A stretch of 41,879 nucleotides of DNA. It comes from JAMOAW01 sp039908535. Lineage in GTDB: Bacteria > Pseudomonadota > Magnetococcia > Magnetococcales > JADFZT01. The notes under the pieces are model-generated. The model did not search any database and had not been told where the DNA came from. It saw only the letters and a program-made list of their open reading frames with translations. How positions within the stretch are numbered: the stretch's first letter is position 1; each line of letters begins with the position of its first letter. A program made the position numbers and the translations under genes. The DNA is taken from NCBI GenBank assembly GCA_039908535.1, contig JAMOAW010000050.1, positions 1 through 41,879 on the forward strand, given 5' to 3'. Below, one piece after another: positions 14,827 through 22,835 of the stretch.

Positions 14827-15849
14827 ATGGATATAAGTAATAAACTAAATATTGTACAAAAAGCTTTAAATTATAAAATTTTTAAAAAACGTGCCCCCAT
14901 CGTTACTTCGTTAAGCATTACAGGTCGCTGTAATCTTTCCTGTCCTTACTGTTACTCCGCAGTCTACACGCGTGAACAAAAGGAGTATACGTTAACTCAG
15001 ATCAAACAGTTCATTGATGATTTCTATACACTTGGTGCCAGAATCTTTTTTTTGCAAGGTGGGGAGCCAACCCTTCGGGAAGATATTGGAGAGATTATCG
15101 ACCATATTTTGGCCAAAAAGTGTTATGTCTCGGCCTCCTCCAACGGCACAATTACCGAACGAATGGTGGATATGCGCAACATTCATCGCTTGGAGTTTAC
15201 CATTGATGGCCCTCCAGAGGTAAACGATAAAAGCCGAGGAAAAGGTTCCTTTGAAAAAACCATGACCACCGCGCAAACGTGCAAAACGTTGGGTATTCCA
15301 TTCCATTTTCATAGTGTTTTAAATCCCCATTCAGAATTGGAACGGGATATTCGTTTTGTCTGTGGATTGGCAGATCAATTGGGTACGACGGTAACCGTCT
15401 GCTTTGCCATGCCTTCATCCTATAAAAATACGGTCAAATTTATTGGACGCAACAAGGATCAGAAGATTAAAAAAGCCTATGAACTTCTGTTTCTCCTCAA
15501 AAAAGAGGGGTTGCCCATCTCCAGTACCGATATGGCGTTGCACCACGCTTTAAATTGGCCGTTGTCCCATGGGCAAATTATGTTTCCCCATAACATACCA
15601 AAGGGTTATTCCAATCGCTGTATTCATGGCCGGTTGACGGCATGGTTGGATCATGAAGGCTGGCTATATCCTTGTCCAACGGCCTTTGGTCACGAAAATT
15701 TACGGGTCGCTGTTGAAGAAGATGGGGTGATTCCAGCCTGGAAAAAATTAGGAGAAGTTTTAAACTGTGTGGATTGTGGTATTGCTTCGGAATTGACCTA
15801 TCTTTTACAATTGCACCCCAAAGCTCTATTTGCGGCCAGGAAATATTAA
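14827..15849 (+). CDS. Radical SAM protein with C-terminal SPASM/twitch-like cysteines
   Basis: It is predicted to cleave S-adenosylmethionine with a [4Fe-4S] cluster and start a radical reaction on an unknown substrate. The cluster motif is C35-NLS-C39-PY-C42, followed by LQGGEPTLRED (the GGEP SAM-binding motif) near residue 77. The C-terminal third has further cysteines (NRCIHG, YPCPTAFG, NCVDCG) that fit an auxiliary-cluster twitch or SPASM domain, as in peptide- and sugar-modifying enzymes. It is the first gene of a plus-strand operon; only three bases separate it from the next gene. It is not a clear member of HpnH, PqqE or another named family. Confidence 0.85.
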   Translation: MDISNKLNIVQKALNYKIFKKRAPIVTSLSITGRCNLSCPYCYSAVYTREQKEYTLTQIKQFIDDFYTLGARIFFLQGGEPTLREDIGEIIDHILAKKCYVSASSNGTITERMVDMRNIHRLEFTIDGPPEVNDKSRGKGSFEKTMTTAQTCKTLGIPFHFHSVLNPHSELERDIRFVCGLADQLGTTVTVCFAMPSSYKNTVKFIGRNKDQKIKKAYELLFLLKKEGLPISSTDMALHHALNWPLSHGQIMFPHNIPKGYSNRCIHGRLTAWLDHEGWLYPCPTAFGHENLRVAVEEDGVIPAWKKLGEVLNCVDCGIASELTYLLQLHPKALFAARKY

Positions 15850-15852
15850 ACA

Positions 15853-16359
15853 ATGATAGAGATCATGTGCCAACAAGAGGTTCCTGCCTCCCTCACCCTA
15901 GAGGGTTCTTGTGAGATGTGTGGCCTTGGAAAAAATAAAAGTTCTTGGCAGATATCGGGCAACGATTTGATTCCAAAAAAATTTTGTTTTTCCGCTTTTT
16001 TTGTCTTGGTGCCATATTGGTTATCCATGAAGCAAGGGGGATGGTTTCGTTGGAGAGAGAATAAAGAAGATGTGACGGTTCAATGTCCCCGACCCGAAGG
16101 GGTTCTGTTTTTAATTACCCGCCACTCCTCTCCAAATCAAGGGGCCAATGCGCAAGTGATCTCCATGTTAAAACCTTGTCCGCGAGGTCTTGAGGTGGGA
16201 TTTTCCATAGAGTTACAAAATAATCTCTGCCCTGGATTGATTCCTGGTATTTTCTCTTCTCCTGAACTGGCACAATCTGGCGGAGAATCGATGATCACCT
16301 GTGTGTGTGCTGGAAACAGGTTTAAAGTTCGCAACGCACCGCAAACGGGAGAAATATGA
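15853..16359 (+). CDS. Protein of two TIGR04076-like Cys repeats
   Basis: Function unknown. The protein (168 residues) appears to be two tandem copies of a roughly 75-residue module. Copy 1 has C-x2-C-GLGK, F-C-FSAFFVLVPYWLSM, a GG segment, and TVQCPRPEGVLFLI. Copy 2 has PCPRGLEVG, LCPGLIPGIF and MITCVC. The C-x2-G / (I/L)CP-x-x-F / CP pattern matches the uncharacterised TIGR04076 repeat family as I remember it. It overlaps the next start by ATGA, so translation is coupled. Placed straight after a radical SAM gene, it may be a substrate, carrier or partner of that enzyme; that is inference. Confidence 0.65.
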   Translation: MIEIMCQQEVPASLTLEGSCEMCGLGKNKSSWQISGNDLIPKKFCFSAFFVLVPYWLSMKQGGWFRWRENKEDVTVQCPRPEGVLFLITRHSSPNQGANAQVISMLKPCPRGLEVGFSIELQNNLCPGLIPGIFSSPELAQSGGESMITCVCAGNRFKVRNAPQTGEI

Positions 16360-16979
16360 TGGGAGGAACATGTTGTTCTGGCATATTATCGGATGATCAA
16401 CAGGTAACCATTAAGCTGGAAAGTTTTCGCAAACCTTGTTGGTTCTATCGCAAAGAAGGAATGACCTTTGCAAACCATGAATTGATTCCTGATGGAATCT
16501 GCCCAGATCTGTTTTTTTTTGTTTATCCTCACTATTTGAGTATGCTATATGACGGCCAAGGGTTAAACCAATCAAATGCGGTCACGATTACCTGTCCAGG
16601 TGATCGTGGTTTCACAACTTGGCGGATAACAGCCCCTCGGTTACCTTTTTGGCCGATCATTGAACTGGCCGAAAAATTTTTTCGATGGCTTGGTTCTCCA
16701 AAAGATATTTATAGTCGAATGATCGTAATGGAATGGATCGAAGGGAGTGGGATGTGTCCTCATGGATACCGACCTGGAGCCAAACACCGATTTAATCAAT
16801 ATGCCATGCTTTTTTTACACAAACATAAATTTTGTCCCTCTGTTTTTTATACGCTCTATCCCCTTTTACGCAAGGCCACTGTTCCAGATCTATTGTTAAA
16901 ACAAACCATTCAATGCCCTTCGGATATAAGTGCCCTTATCTTTTCTGTTTCTACTCCTGACCAACAATCTAACACATGA
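16356..16979 (+). CDS. Second protein of two TIGR04076-like Cys repeats
   Basis: Function unknown. This 207-residue protein holds two copies of the same module as its upstream neighbour. Copy 1 has KPCWFYRKEG, GICPDLFFFVYPHYLSML and ITCPGD. Copy 2 has GMCPHGYRPG, KFCPSVFYTLYPLLRKA and QCPSD. The two modules are joined by a linker of about 45 residues that includes LAEKFFRWLG. The repeated CP-x-x-F-x-x-x-YP core is the clearest sign of TIGR04076-type domains. Both ends overlap neighbouring genes by four bases (ATGA), so it is coupled to both. An alternative start lies one codon downstream. Confidence 0.68.
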   Translation: MMGGTCCSGILSDDQQVTIKLESFRKPCWFYRKEGMTFANHELIPDGICPDLFFFVYPHYLSMLYDGQGLNQSNAVTITCPGDRGFTTWRITAPRLPFWPIIELAEKFFRWLGSPKDIYSRMIVMEWIEGSGMCPHGYRPGAKHRFNQYAMLFLHKHKFCPSVFYTLYPLLRKATVPDLLLKQTIQCPSDISALIFSVSTPDQQSNT

Positions 16980-17971
16980 GTCCAATCTATTCCAAAGGGT
17001 TGGTGGCCATAACGGGAGCCAATGGATTTTTAGGACGTCATGTGACCCAGTACCTCTTGGATGCCGGATATGAAGTGCGTTGTTTGGTGCGAGATGGGGC
17101 CGATTTGCGAGGCGTGCCCGTGGATCAGGTGGAGATTGTCCATTATGAGCTAAACGATCCCGTTCTTTTAAAGAGGGCTTTGCAAAATGCCTCTATTGTC
17201 GTGCATTTGGCATCAATCCATAATCGACGTCAGCGTGATCGGGAGCATGTTTTAAAAGTCAATGTTCAAGGGACTGTCAACGTATTACAAGCTTTAGAAA
17301 GCGTGGATGCCTTTGTCTTGGGAAGCTCTATTCGGAGTTTGATGTCACAACAGACATCGCTTATTCATGAAGGTGTTACGTATGATTATGGCCCATGGGA
17401 TTCCAATTATGGTATCAGCAAAATGCAGTCGGAAAAGCTCTGTTTGCAGTGGTTCCAGGAACGAGGATTACCCCTTTATTTGGTGAATCCAGCCGCTTTG
17501 ATTGGGCCTGATGATGTCAAGCCTTCTTTGAATGGAGCGATGATTCAACGTCATTTGCAAAGTTTTGTCGCGTTCCTCCCTGAGAGCACATTTCCCTTCG
17601 CCGATGTGCGAGATGCTGCCAAAGCAATTTTGCATATTTTAAATCATGGCCAAAAGGGGGAGCGTCATATCGTCTGTGCCGCCAATTGGTCTTTGCAAAA
17701 ATTTTTTAATTCGATCAATCAAATCAGTCAACGTCACCCTCGGTTTATTCCTCTACCACACCAATTGCTCACCGGAATGGGGTTTTGCTTTGAAATGATA
17801 GAGTGGATTTTGCCCAATTTTGAACCCCCTTTGGTGCGAGCGACGGCTCGCGCAGCCAAGGCAAACATCCAAGTTTCAGGAAAAAAACTCCAAGCAATGG
17901 GGTTTGATTATCGTGATCCTGATATAACCCTCCAAGAGACGGTTCACTGGTTTTTAACACAACACGTATAA
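16976..17971 (+). CDS. NAD(P)-dependent epimerase/dehydratase, extended SDR family (HpnA-like)
   Basis: Extended short-chain dehydrogenase of 331 residues. It has the nucleotide-binding TGANGFLG (residues 13-20), a D/N-rich adenine region, the NVQGTVNVLQAL helix and an active-site YGISK. The pattern VNPAALIGPDDVKPS and the C-terminal layout recall HpnA-type sugar epimerases and dihydroflavonol-reductase-like enzymes. It likely epimerises, reduces or dehydrates a sugar or polyketide-like substrate. It starts on an ATGA overlap with the previous gene and ends 18 bases before the next ATG, so it is part of the same operon. The exact substrate cannot be told. Confidence 0.82.
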   Translation: MSPIYSKGLVAITGANGFLGRHVTQYLLDAGYEVRCLVRDGADLRGVPVDQVEIVHYELNDPVLLKRALQNASIVVHLASIHNRRQRDREHVLKVNVQGTVNVLQALESVDAFVLGSSIRSLMSQQTSLIHEGVTYDYGPWDSNYGISKMQSEKLCLQWFQERGLPLYLVNPAALIGPDDVKPSLNGAMIQRHLQSFVAFLPESTFPFADVRDAAKAILHILNHGQKGERHIVCAANWSLQKFFNSINQISQRHPRFIPLPHQLLTGMGFCFEMIEWILPNFEPPLVRATARAAKANIQVSGKKLQAMGFDYRDPDITLQETVHWFLTQHV

Positions 17972-17976
17972 AAATT

Positions 17977-17983
17977 GGAGGAG
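17977..17983 (+). promoter_or_regulatory. Strong ribosome binding site that fixes the PurH-like start
   Basis: GGAGGAG lies six bases before the ATG at 17990. The open frame extends to a TTG at 17975, but that codon would lie inside the Shine-Dalgarno region, so ATG 17990 is the start. Confidence 0.75.
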
Positions 17984-17989
17984 TTACCT

Positions 17990-19471
17990 ATGCCACGGGC
18001 ACTTTTTTCTCTTCATAAACCAGAATACGCTCTATTATTTTTTCCCCGATTGAAAAAATTGGGTTGGGAAATCATCGCTTCTTCGGAAAGTTACGATATT
18101 TTAAAAAAAAATAATATGTTAGCCTCTCCCCTAAAGATAATCACCAAAGATGATTTTCATATTCCATTTCCACCAACCTTGCATCCTTTGCTAGAGCAAG
18201 CACTTACGCTGGAGCATGAAGAGCATCGTATCGATTTGGTCTTTGTGATGCCCTATCCTTTCGAAATTGGTCTTGATGTGGGTGGGCATACCCTCTTGGG
18301 GTTGGCTTGTAAAGGGGGGCGCTGGCCTGTGTGTACACCGGAAGATATGGAGGCTCTTCTTTTGGAAATGGAAACTCAGGGGGGTGTCTCCGTTGCGACC
18401 CATCACCGTTTAATGGCAACCTCTTTGACTAAAATTGCCAGTTTTTATATGCAGCAGGTTCAACAGATGGGACCGGTAACGGATGGCTGGTTGGGTTTTT
18501 TAGCAAAAGAGCTTTTCGAGGGCGAAAATCCCTATCAAAAGCCAGCCATACTTTATAAAAATTTTGAAGATCCTTTGGGATTAGCAGCCTTTCAGCAACT
18601 CAGTGGTCTTGCTCCTTGTTTTACCAATATGGCGGATCTGGATGCTTTGGTTCAAAGTTTGGTTTTGGGGCAGAGGGTTTTTACCGAATGTGGCGAGGAT
18701 AATCATATATTTCTTTGTTTGGCCGCCAAGCATGGCAATCTGGTTGGATTTGGATGTAGCCGAGACGATCCTGAAGAGGCCATAGAATTGGCTTTATTTG
18801 GAAGTCCGCGTTCCATTTGGGGCGGGGAAGTGATAACCAACTTTGTTTTGGATGTTCATTCTGCCTCCAGACTGCTATTTAGCGAGCGACGCAAAAAAAT
18901 GTTGGGTGCTGGAAGTTGGATATTGGATATCATCGCTTGCCCGGCTATCCATACAGAAGGAATTGAATTATTTAGAGAAAAAAATCAAAAAATATTGGTC
19001 AATTCTCATCTTTCCCATCCCAACGTGGTCTGGCCACAGTGGCAATATCGAGGCGTCCGGGGGGGATGGTTGCGTCAACCTCCCTATCATTTTGTAATGG
19101 ATTTAAATAAGGTCGATTGGTTAGATGAAAAACCGCAAGGAATCACCTTGGACTCCCTAAAAATTGCTTGGGTTGCGGCTTACTCTTCAAACCATGGTGG
19201 CAATGAGGTGGCATTGGCCAAAGATGGATATCTATTATCTTGTGCGGGAGGGCCTTCCACTGTTGAAGCCGTGGAAACAGTGATTCAAAGAGCGATCAAC
19301 AATGGTCATTCGTTGGAAGGAGCCACCTTTGCAGCCAATGCCTTTTTTCCTTTTACCGATGCTCCTGAAATGTTAGTAAACGCAGGTGTTAAATGGGGAG
19401 TGGTGCCGGCTGGAGGTAAAAAAGAGCCTGAAGTGCGAAATTTTTTTCAAAAACATGACGTAAGACACTAA
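17990..19471 (+). CDS. PurH-like protein (AICAR transformylase/IMP cyclohydrolase homologue, divergent)
   Basis: This 493-residue protein aligns by motif along all of PurH. The N-terminal MGS-like domain has RALFSLHKPEY, LGWEIIASS, TLHP, IDLVFVMPYPFE and LDVGGHTLLGLACK. Next come GENPYQKPA (PurH GxNPHQ), the AICARFT motif KHGNLVGFG (PurH KHxNPCG, catalytic Lys-His kept), SIWGGEVITNFVLD, YSSNHGGNEVALAKDGYL, ATFAANAFFPFTDAPE and a closing DVRH. The lysine that normally precedes TLHP in the cyclohydrolase domain is proline here, and the usual GAGQ-x-SR loop reads CAGGPST. A formyl-transfer role thus seems more likely to survive than cyclisation. Being in a radical SAM/SDR operon with no other purine gene, it may formylate a pathway intermediate rather than AICAR. 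Confidence 0.8.
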   Translation: MPRALFSLHKPEYALLFFPRLKKLGWEIIASSESYDILKKNNMLASPLKIITKDDFHIPFPPTLHPLLEQALTLEHEEHRIDLVFVMPYPFEIGLDVGGHTLLGLACKGGRWPVCTPEDMEALLLEMETQGGVSVATHHRLMATSLTKIASFYMQQVQQMGPVTDGWLGFLAKELFEGENPYQKPAILYKNFEDPLGLAAFQQLSGLAPCFTNMADLDALVQSLVLGQRVFTECGEDNHIFLCLAAKHGNLVGFGCSRDDPEEAIELALFGSPRSIWGGEVITNFVLDVHSASRLLFSERRKKMLGAGSWILDIIACPAIHTEGIELFREKNQKILVNSHLSHPNVVWPQWQYRGVRGGWLRQPPYHFVMDLNKVDWLDEKPQGITLDSLKIAWVAAYSSNHGGNEVALAKDGYLLSCAGGPSTVEAVETVIQRAINNGHSLEGATFAANAFFPFTDAPEMLVNAGVKWGVVPAGGKKEPEVRNFFQKHDVRH

Positions 19472-19526
19472 TTGAAAATCAATGATTTATTGCTTTGGCG
19501 TAACCGTTCAATATTAATAAAAAAAA

Positions 19527-19660
19527 GGGGTCTAGGGGATTGCCCCCAGGGTTTTGTTTCTGATTTTGCTTTTGATTTTGCTTTTGAATTCGGTTTTGCT
19601 TTCTTCAAATAGCAGGGGGGGTGGGGGATGCAATCCCCCAAGGTCTTGTTTTTGATTTTT
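19527..19660. repeat. Interspersed palindromic repeat cluster (copy 2)
   Basis: It contains a G-run/C-run palindrome near 19533-19550 and TGGGGGAT-GCA-ATCCCCCA at 19622-19640. Between them is a short tandem array of a roughly 12-bp unit, GATTTTGCTTTT. The phrase AAGGTCTTG after the second palindrome also follows the palindrome in copy 1. It fills most of the gap between the PurH-like gene and the membrane-protein gene. It may terminate the operon, but it is repeat-family DNA first. Confidence 0.7.
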
Positions 19661-19762
19661 TTTATCTGAACGGTTACATCAGCTTTACCCCCCCTATTCC
19701 GATGGGTGAAGGGTTGACCACGATTCAATAGACGTTATCTAACAAGATAGGGAGGGATTGTT

Positions 19763-22700
19763 ATGATTAAAAATGAAACACAAACAACAGTAGCCGATCG
19801 GGGGTTATCGATTGACCATAACCTGCTCAGCTCAGGGCCATATGTACTCGCATCGGCTATTTTTGCCGTGGTCTGCGCTCTGGTTGGGTATCATCTCTTG
19901 CAACATCCACAACAATATACCGAACTGGTTGTTGGATCTCTCTCGTGGATTGGTGAAACAAAATCAGGGGATTTAGCGTTTCCACTGCTTTTCATCGGAT
20001 CATTCCTGACCGCTATTTTCTCCCTTGCCGCCATCGGCTTTCGACTCCAACGTCATGGACATGAGGAAACATTTCGCCATCTACTTTTATGGGTTTCCCT
20101 GCCAGGAATTCTATGGTTGGCTCAGTCCCTCTTTTTGACCTCATTCCATGGAGGTCTGTTGTATCTTTCCGCTGGATTGATTCTCCTGTTGACCGGATTT
20201 GCCGTCACCAGTTTGACCCGTTCTACCCTGTTGCAAACCACACATGAATTTCAGGATCAGCTAAAAATTAGTATCTCCATTCCACTATTGGGTGGATCGA
20301 TTGCCTTGGTGGGGAACCTTTTTGCCGTATATCTTGTCGACCCTCGCCTTCTCATGCAACTCGGCATCCAGGGAATCGAAACGGAGCTCATTCTTCTGAT
20401 TCTATTTTTATCCTTCATAGTTCTCGGTCAATGGCTCTTTGGTTCTAAAAATCCTCTTATCCACCGACGGCGACTCCTTATGTTGGGGTTTGCCGTCCAA
20501 CTACCGCTTCCTTTTCTTTATTTTTTAATTTTACCTTTGCCATATTTGGGCAAACCGGCCTCTTCTTTGTTGTTATTTTTTTTGATATCTTTAACATCAT
20601 TCTCAATTTTAGAGCTATTTCAACGTTTCAAACAAGCCGGTTTAGAACAAGAAAATGATCTGATCAAAATTATTTCACCCTTTTCTCTGCTGGCTATTTT
20701 GTTGGCAATCAAACTACCAATCCTTCTTGACGTCCCATTGATTTCTCAGGATGACTGGCATTTTGGTGAAATATTACTCCCCTGGTGGTCTTGGAAAGAG
20801 TGGGGAATGGTTCCTTTTGTGGAGTATATTCCGGTCCGAGGCTTGGTCTCTTATTTGCCTAGTTTGCTTGCCGATGTGTTCTTTGATGGAACGGCGACCT
20901 CCTTTATCGCGGTCGAACGTCTACAAGTATTTCTTTTAACGTTGTTTGGATTTTTCACAATTAGGAAAGCACTCGGCAATGGCATGGCCTTTGTGGCCAT
21001 GGTGTTGTTGCCGATCAACGACTTTACCACGATTGATATCGGCATAACGGCTGCCCTTTTGATGATATGCGAAGGATGGCTGCGACTGCGTCCAACGCAG
21101 GGATTTTTAATCTGGATGGGATGTGGGTTGGTTGTTTTTTTATTTGCCCCTGGACAGGGGCTGGTATTGATTGTGGCGACCTCTCCTTTGGCCGCGATAG
21201 CTATTTATAAGGCGTATAAAACTGAGTTTAAATTTTTTATTCTTGCTTTCGCAACGACCTTGGCTGTTGTCGCTTTAGCACTTTTATTAACCCAAATTGG
21301 GGCGATGATCTTTGGGGCTTTGAGCTATATTTTTGAAAATTCGGCTCAAAACACCACAGCCGGAGGTATCGAATGGTCTAGAAGTGCCTCTCATATCAAA
21401 CCGGGAATCTCTTACCTATTGTTTGAAATAGCCCGCACGGCCTTTGTGCTGCTCCCCATCACCATTCTTATGCTCTTTCCATATGCCATTCAATCTTTAG
21501 ATCGGACGAAACAACGGGCTTTTTTCACCTATTCGGTACCTGTATTGCTGATCACATTGCTTTTGATTTTTAGGGTAACAGGACGAATCGATACCAGTTC
21601 GTTTTCCCGCATGGGTTTATTAACCATTTGGGCGATTGTCATTCTTGGTCCAATTGTGCTTATAAAAGTGGTTCCTCGAAATCGTATGCCCATGGTCATG
21701 GTAGCTGTGGTGTTTTTTGGCGGCTTATTGCAAGGAAAATATATTCTCTCGGCGTTGCAACCCGCCCCAGAGGTCATCTCTTTACCTGGTCACCGTGAAA
21801 ATGGTTGGAGGTTACCCTCTCATTTTATTCAAGTTAATGGTGGAGAGATCGGATTGCCAAACATTGGGAACGGATTTATTCAACAAGATCAAATAAAACG
21901 TCTAAAAAATATCAAATCTATATTGAACATTCTTTTAAATCCAGGCGAGACCTATCTTGATCTTACCAATCGGAGCGCAAATTATTTTTATTTAGGCTAT
22001 AAAATGCCGATTAGTTATAGCGGTTTTTATTATTTTACAACAGAAAATATGCAGATTGAAGCCATTAAAAAATTGTCAAACAATCCTCCTCCTGTTGTAC
22101 TGGTCCAAGCAGACAATATTACCCATGATGGGGGGACAATGGCATTGCGCAGCCACCTTCTTTACCGTTATATCCTGAAAAACTACCACCCCGTTCGCAT
22201 TCAAAACATGGTGTTTTTCCTTCATTCTTTGGATAGATTAAACCGACTGGCGCAGATATCAGGTGATGTAAACGCCCCCACCACCTTAGAGGAGAAGTTA
22301 CAACTGTTCGATCAAGCCTTTCTGGTCAATCAGTTAGCCCAGATTCCGTTCTCCTGGGGAGAATCCTATCCTAGTTTGCAAGATGCATTAAAATGGGTAG
22401 CTGATTTGGCCATTCATCCATCGTCTTACCCCTCTGGGGAGAATGAGATGGCATCCCAGGAGAGATCGGCACCGAATTCCATCCGGTTTGTGCCAAACGA
22501 GGGTAAATCGTTTTCCGGGCAAATAGCGGGTTTGCTCTCTTTCGATTTTATTTGTCAGCAAGGAGAAAGCGTGAACAATTTGGTTGTCTCATGGCATCAT
22601 GATGGCCTAGAGGATCAGGATAAAAAGCCTACCGACGACCCCAATCAATTGCGTTTTTCTGCTAAAAATGGCCATCTTTTGGTACCTTTGGATGCGGCCC

Positions 22701-22825
22701 CCCGTTGGTTATACCAGGACGATATAAAGTATTTGGATCTTTTTGTGGAATCGGATTGTCAATCTTTTTCGGTGAAGAATGCCGCCCTGTTGCAACGGAA
22801 GGCCATCTATACGATGCATGAATAA
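19763..22825 (+). CDS. Large polytopic membrane protein, possible GT-C-type glycosyltransferase
   Basis: 1,020 residues. Residues about 25-670 hold many hydrophobic helices (roughly 15 or more), for example around 30-50, 75-95, 110-130 and 140-160, and a dense set from 300 to 670. The last about 350 residues are mainly soluble. A loop near residue 330 reads ISQDDWHFGE, acidic residues in the first large loop between helices as in GT-C transferases of the PMT or ArnT type; this is suggestive only. The Shine-Dalgarno GGGAGGG precedes the ATG. It follows the biosynthetic operon on the same strand after a repeat, and ends 10 bp from the convergent P-loop ATPase gene. It probably works on surface glycan or lipid. 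Confidence 0.7.
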   Translation: MIKNETQTTVADRGLSIDHNLLSSGPYVLASAIFAVVCALVGYHLLQHPQQYTELVVGSLSWIGETKSGDLAFPLLFIGSFLTAIFSLAAIGFRLQRHGHEETFRHLLLWVSLPGILWLAQSLFLTSFHGGLLYLSAGLILLLTGFAVTSLTRSTLLQTTHEFQDQLKISISIPLLGGSIALVGNLFAVYLVDPRLLMQLGIQGIETELILLILFLSFIVLGQWLFGSKNPLIHRRRLLMLGFAVQLPLPFLYFLILPLPYLGKPASSLLLFFLISLTSFSILELFQRFKQAGLEQENDLIKIISPFSLLAILLAIKLPILLDVPLISQDDWHFGEILLPWWSWKEWGMVPFVEYIPVRGLVSYLPSLLADVFFDGTATSFIAVERLQVFLLTLFGFFTIRKALGNGMAFVAMVLLPINDFTTIDIGITAALLMICEGWLRLRPTQGFLIWMGCGLVVFLFAPGQGLVLIVATSPLAAIAIYKAYKTEFKFFILAFATTLAVVALALLLTQIGAMIFGALSYIFENSAQNTTAGGIEWSRSASHIKPGISYLLFEIARTAFVLLPITILMLFPYAIQSLDRTKQRAFFTYSVPVLLITLLLIFRVTGRIDTSSFSRMGLLTIWAIVILGPIVLIKVVPRNRMPMVMVAVVFFGGLLQGKYILSALQPAPEVISLPGHRENGWRLPSHFIQVNGGEIGLPNIGNGFIQQDQIKRLKNIKSILNILLNPGETYLDLTNRSANYFYLGYKMPISYSGFYYFTTENMQIEAIKKLSNNPPPVVLVQADNITHDGGTMALRSHLLYRYILKNYHPVRIQNMVFFLHSLDRLNRLAQISGDVNAPTTLEEKLQLFDQAFLVNQLAQIPFSWGESYPSLQDALKWVADLAIHPSSYPSGENEMASQERSAPNSIRFVPNEGKSFSGQIAGLLSFDFICQQGESVNNLVVSWHHDGLEDQDKKPTDDPNQLRFSAKNGHLLVPLDAAPRWLYQDDIKYLDLFVESDCQSFSVKNAALLQRKAIYTMHE

Positions 22826-22835
22826 AAGAGTTGCT

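Noticed and set aside
14827..19471. Hopanoid biosynthesis cluster
   Set aside because: The SDR resembles HpnA and a B12 radical SAM gene lies nearby, but no squalene-hopene cyclase, HpnG or clear HpnH is present, and the radical SAM gene is not of the HpnH type.
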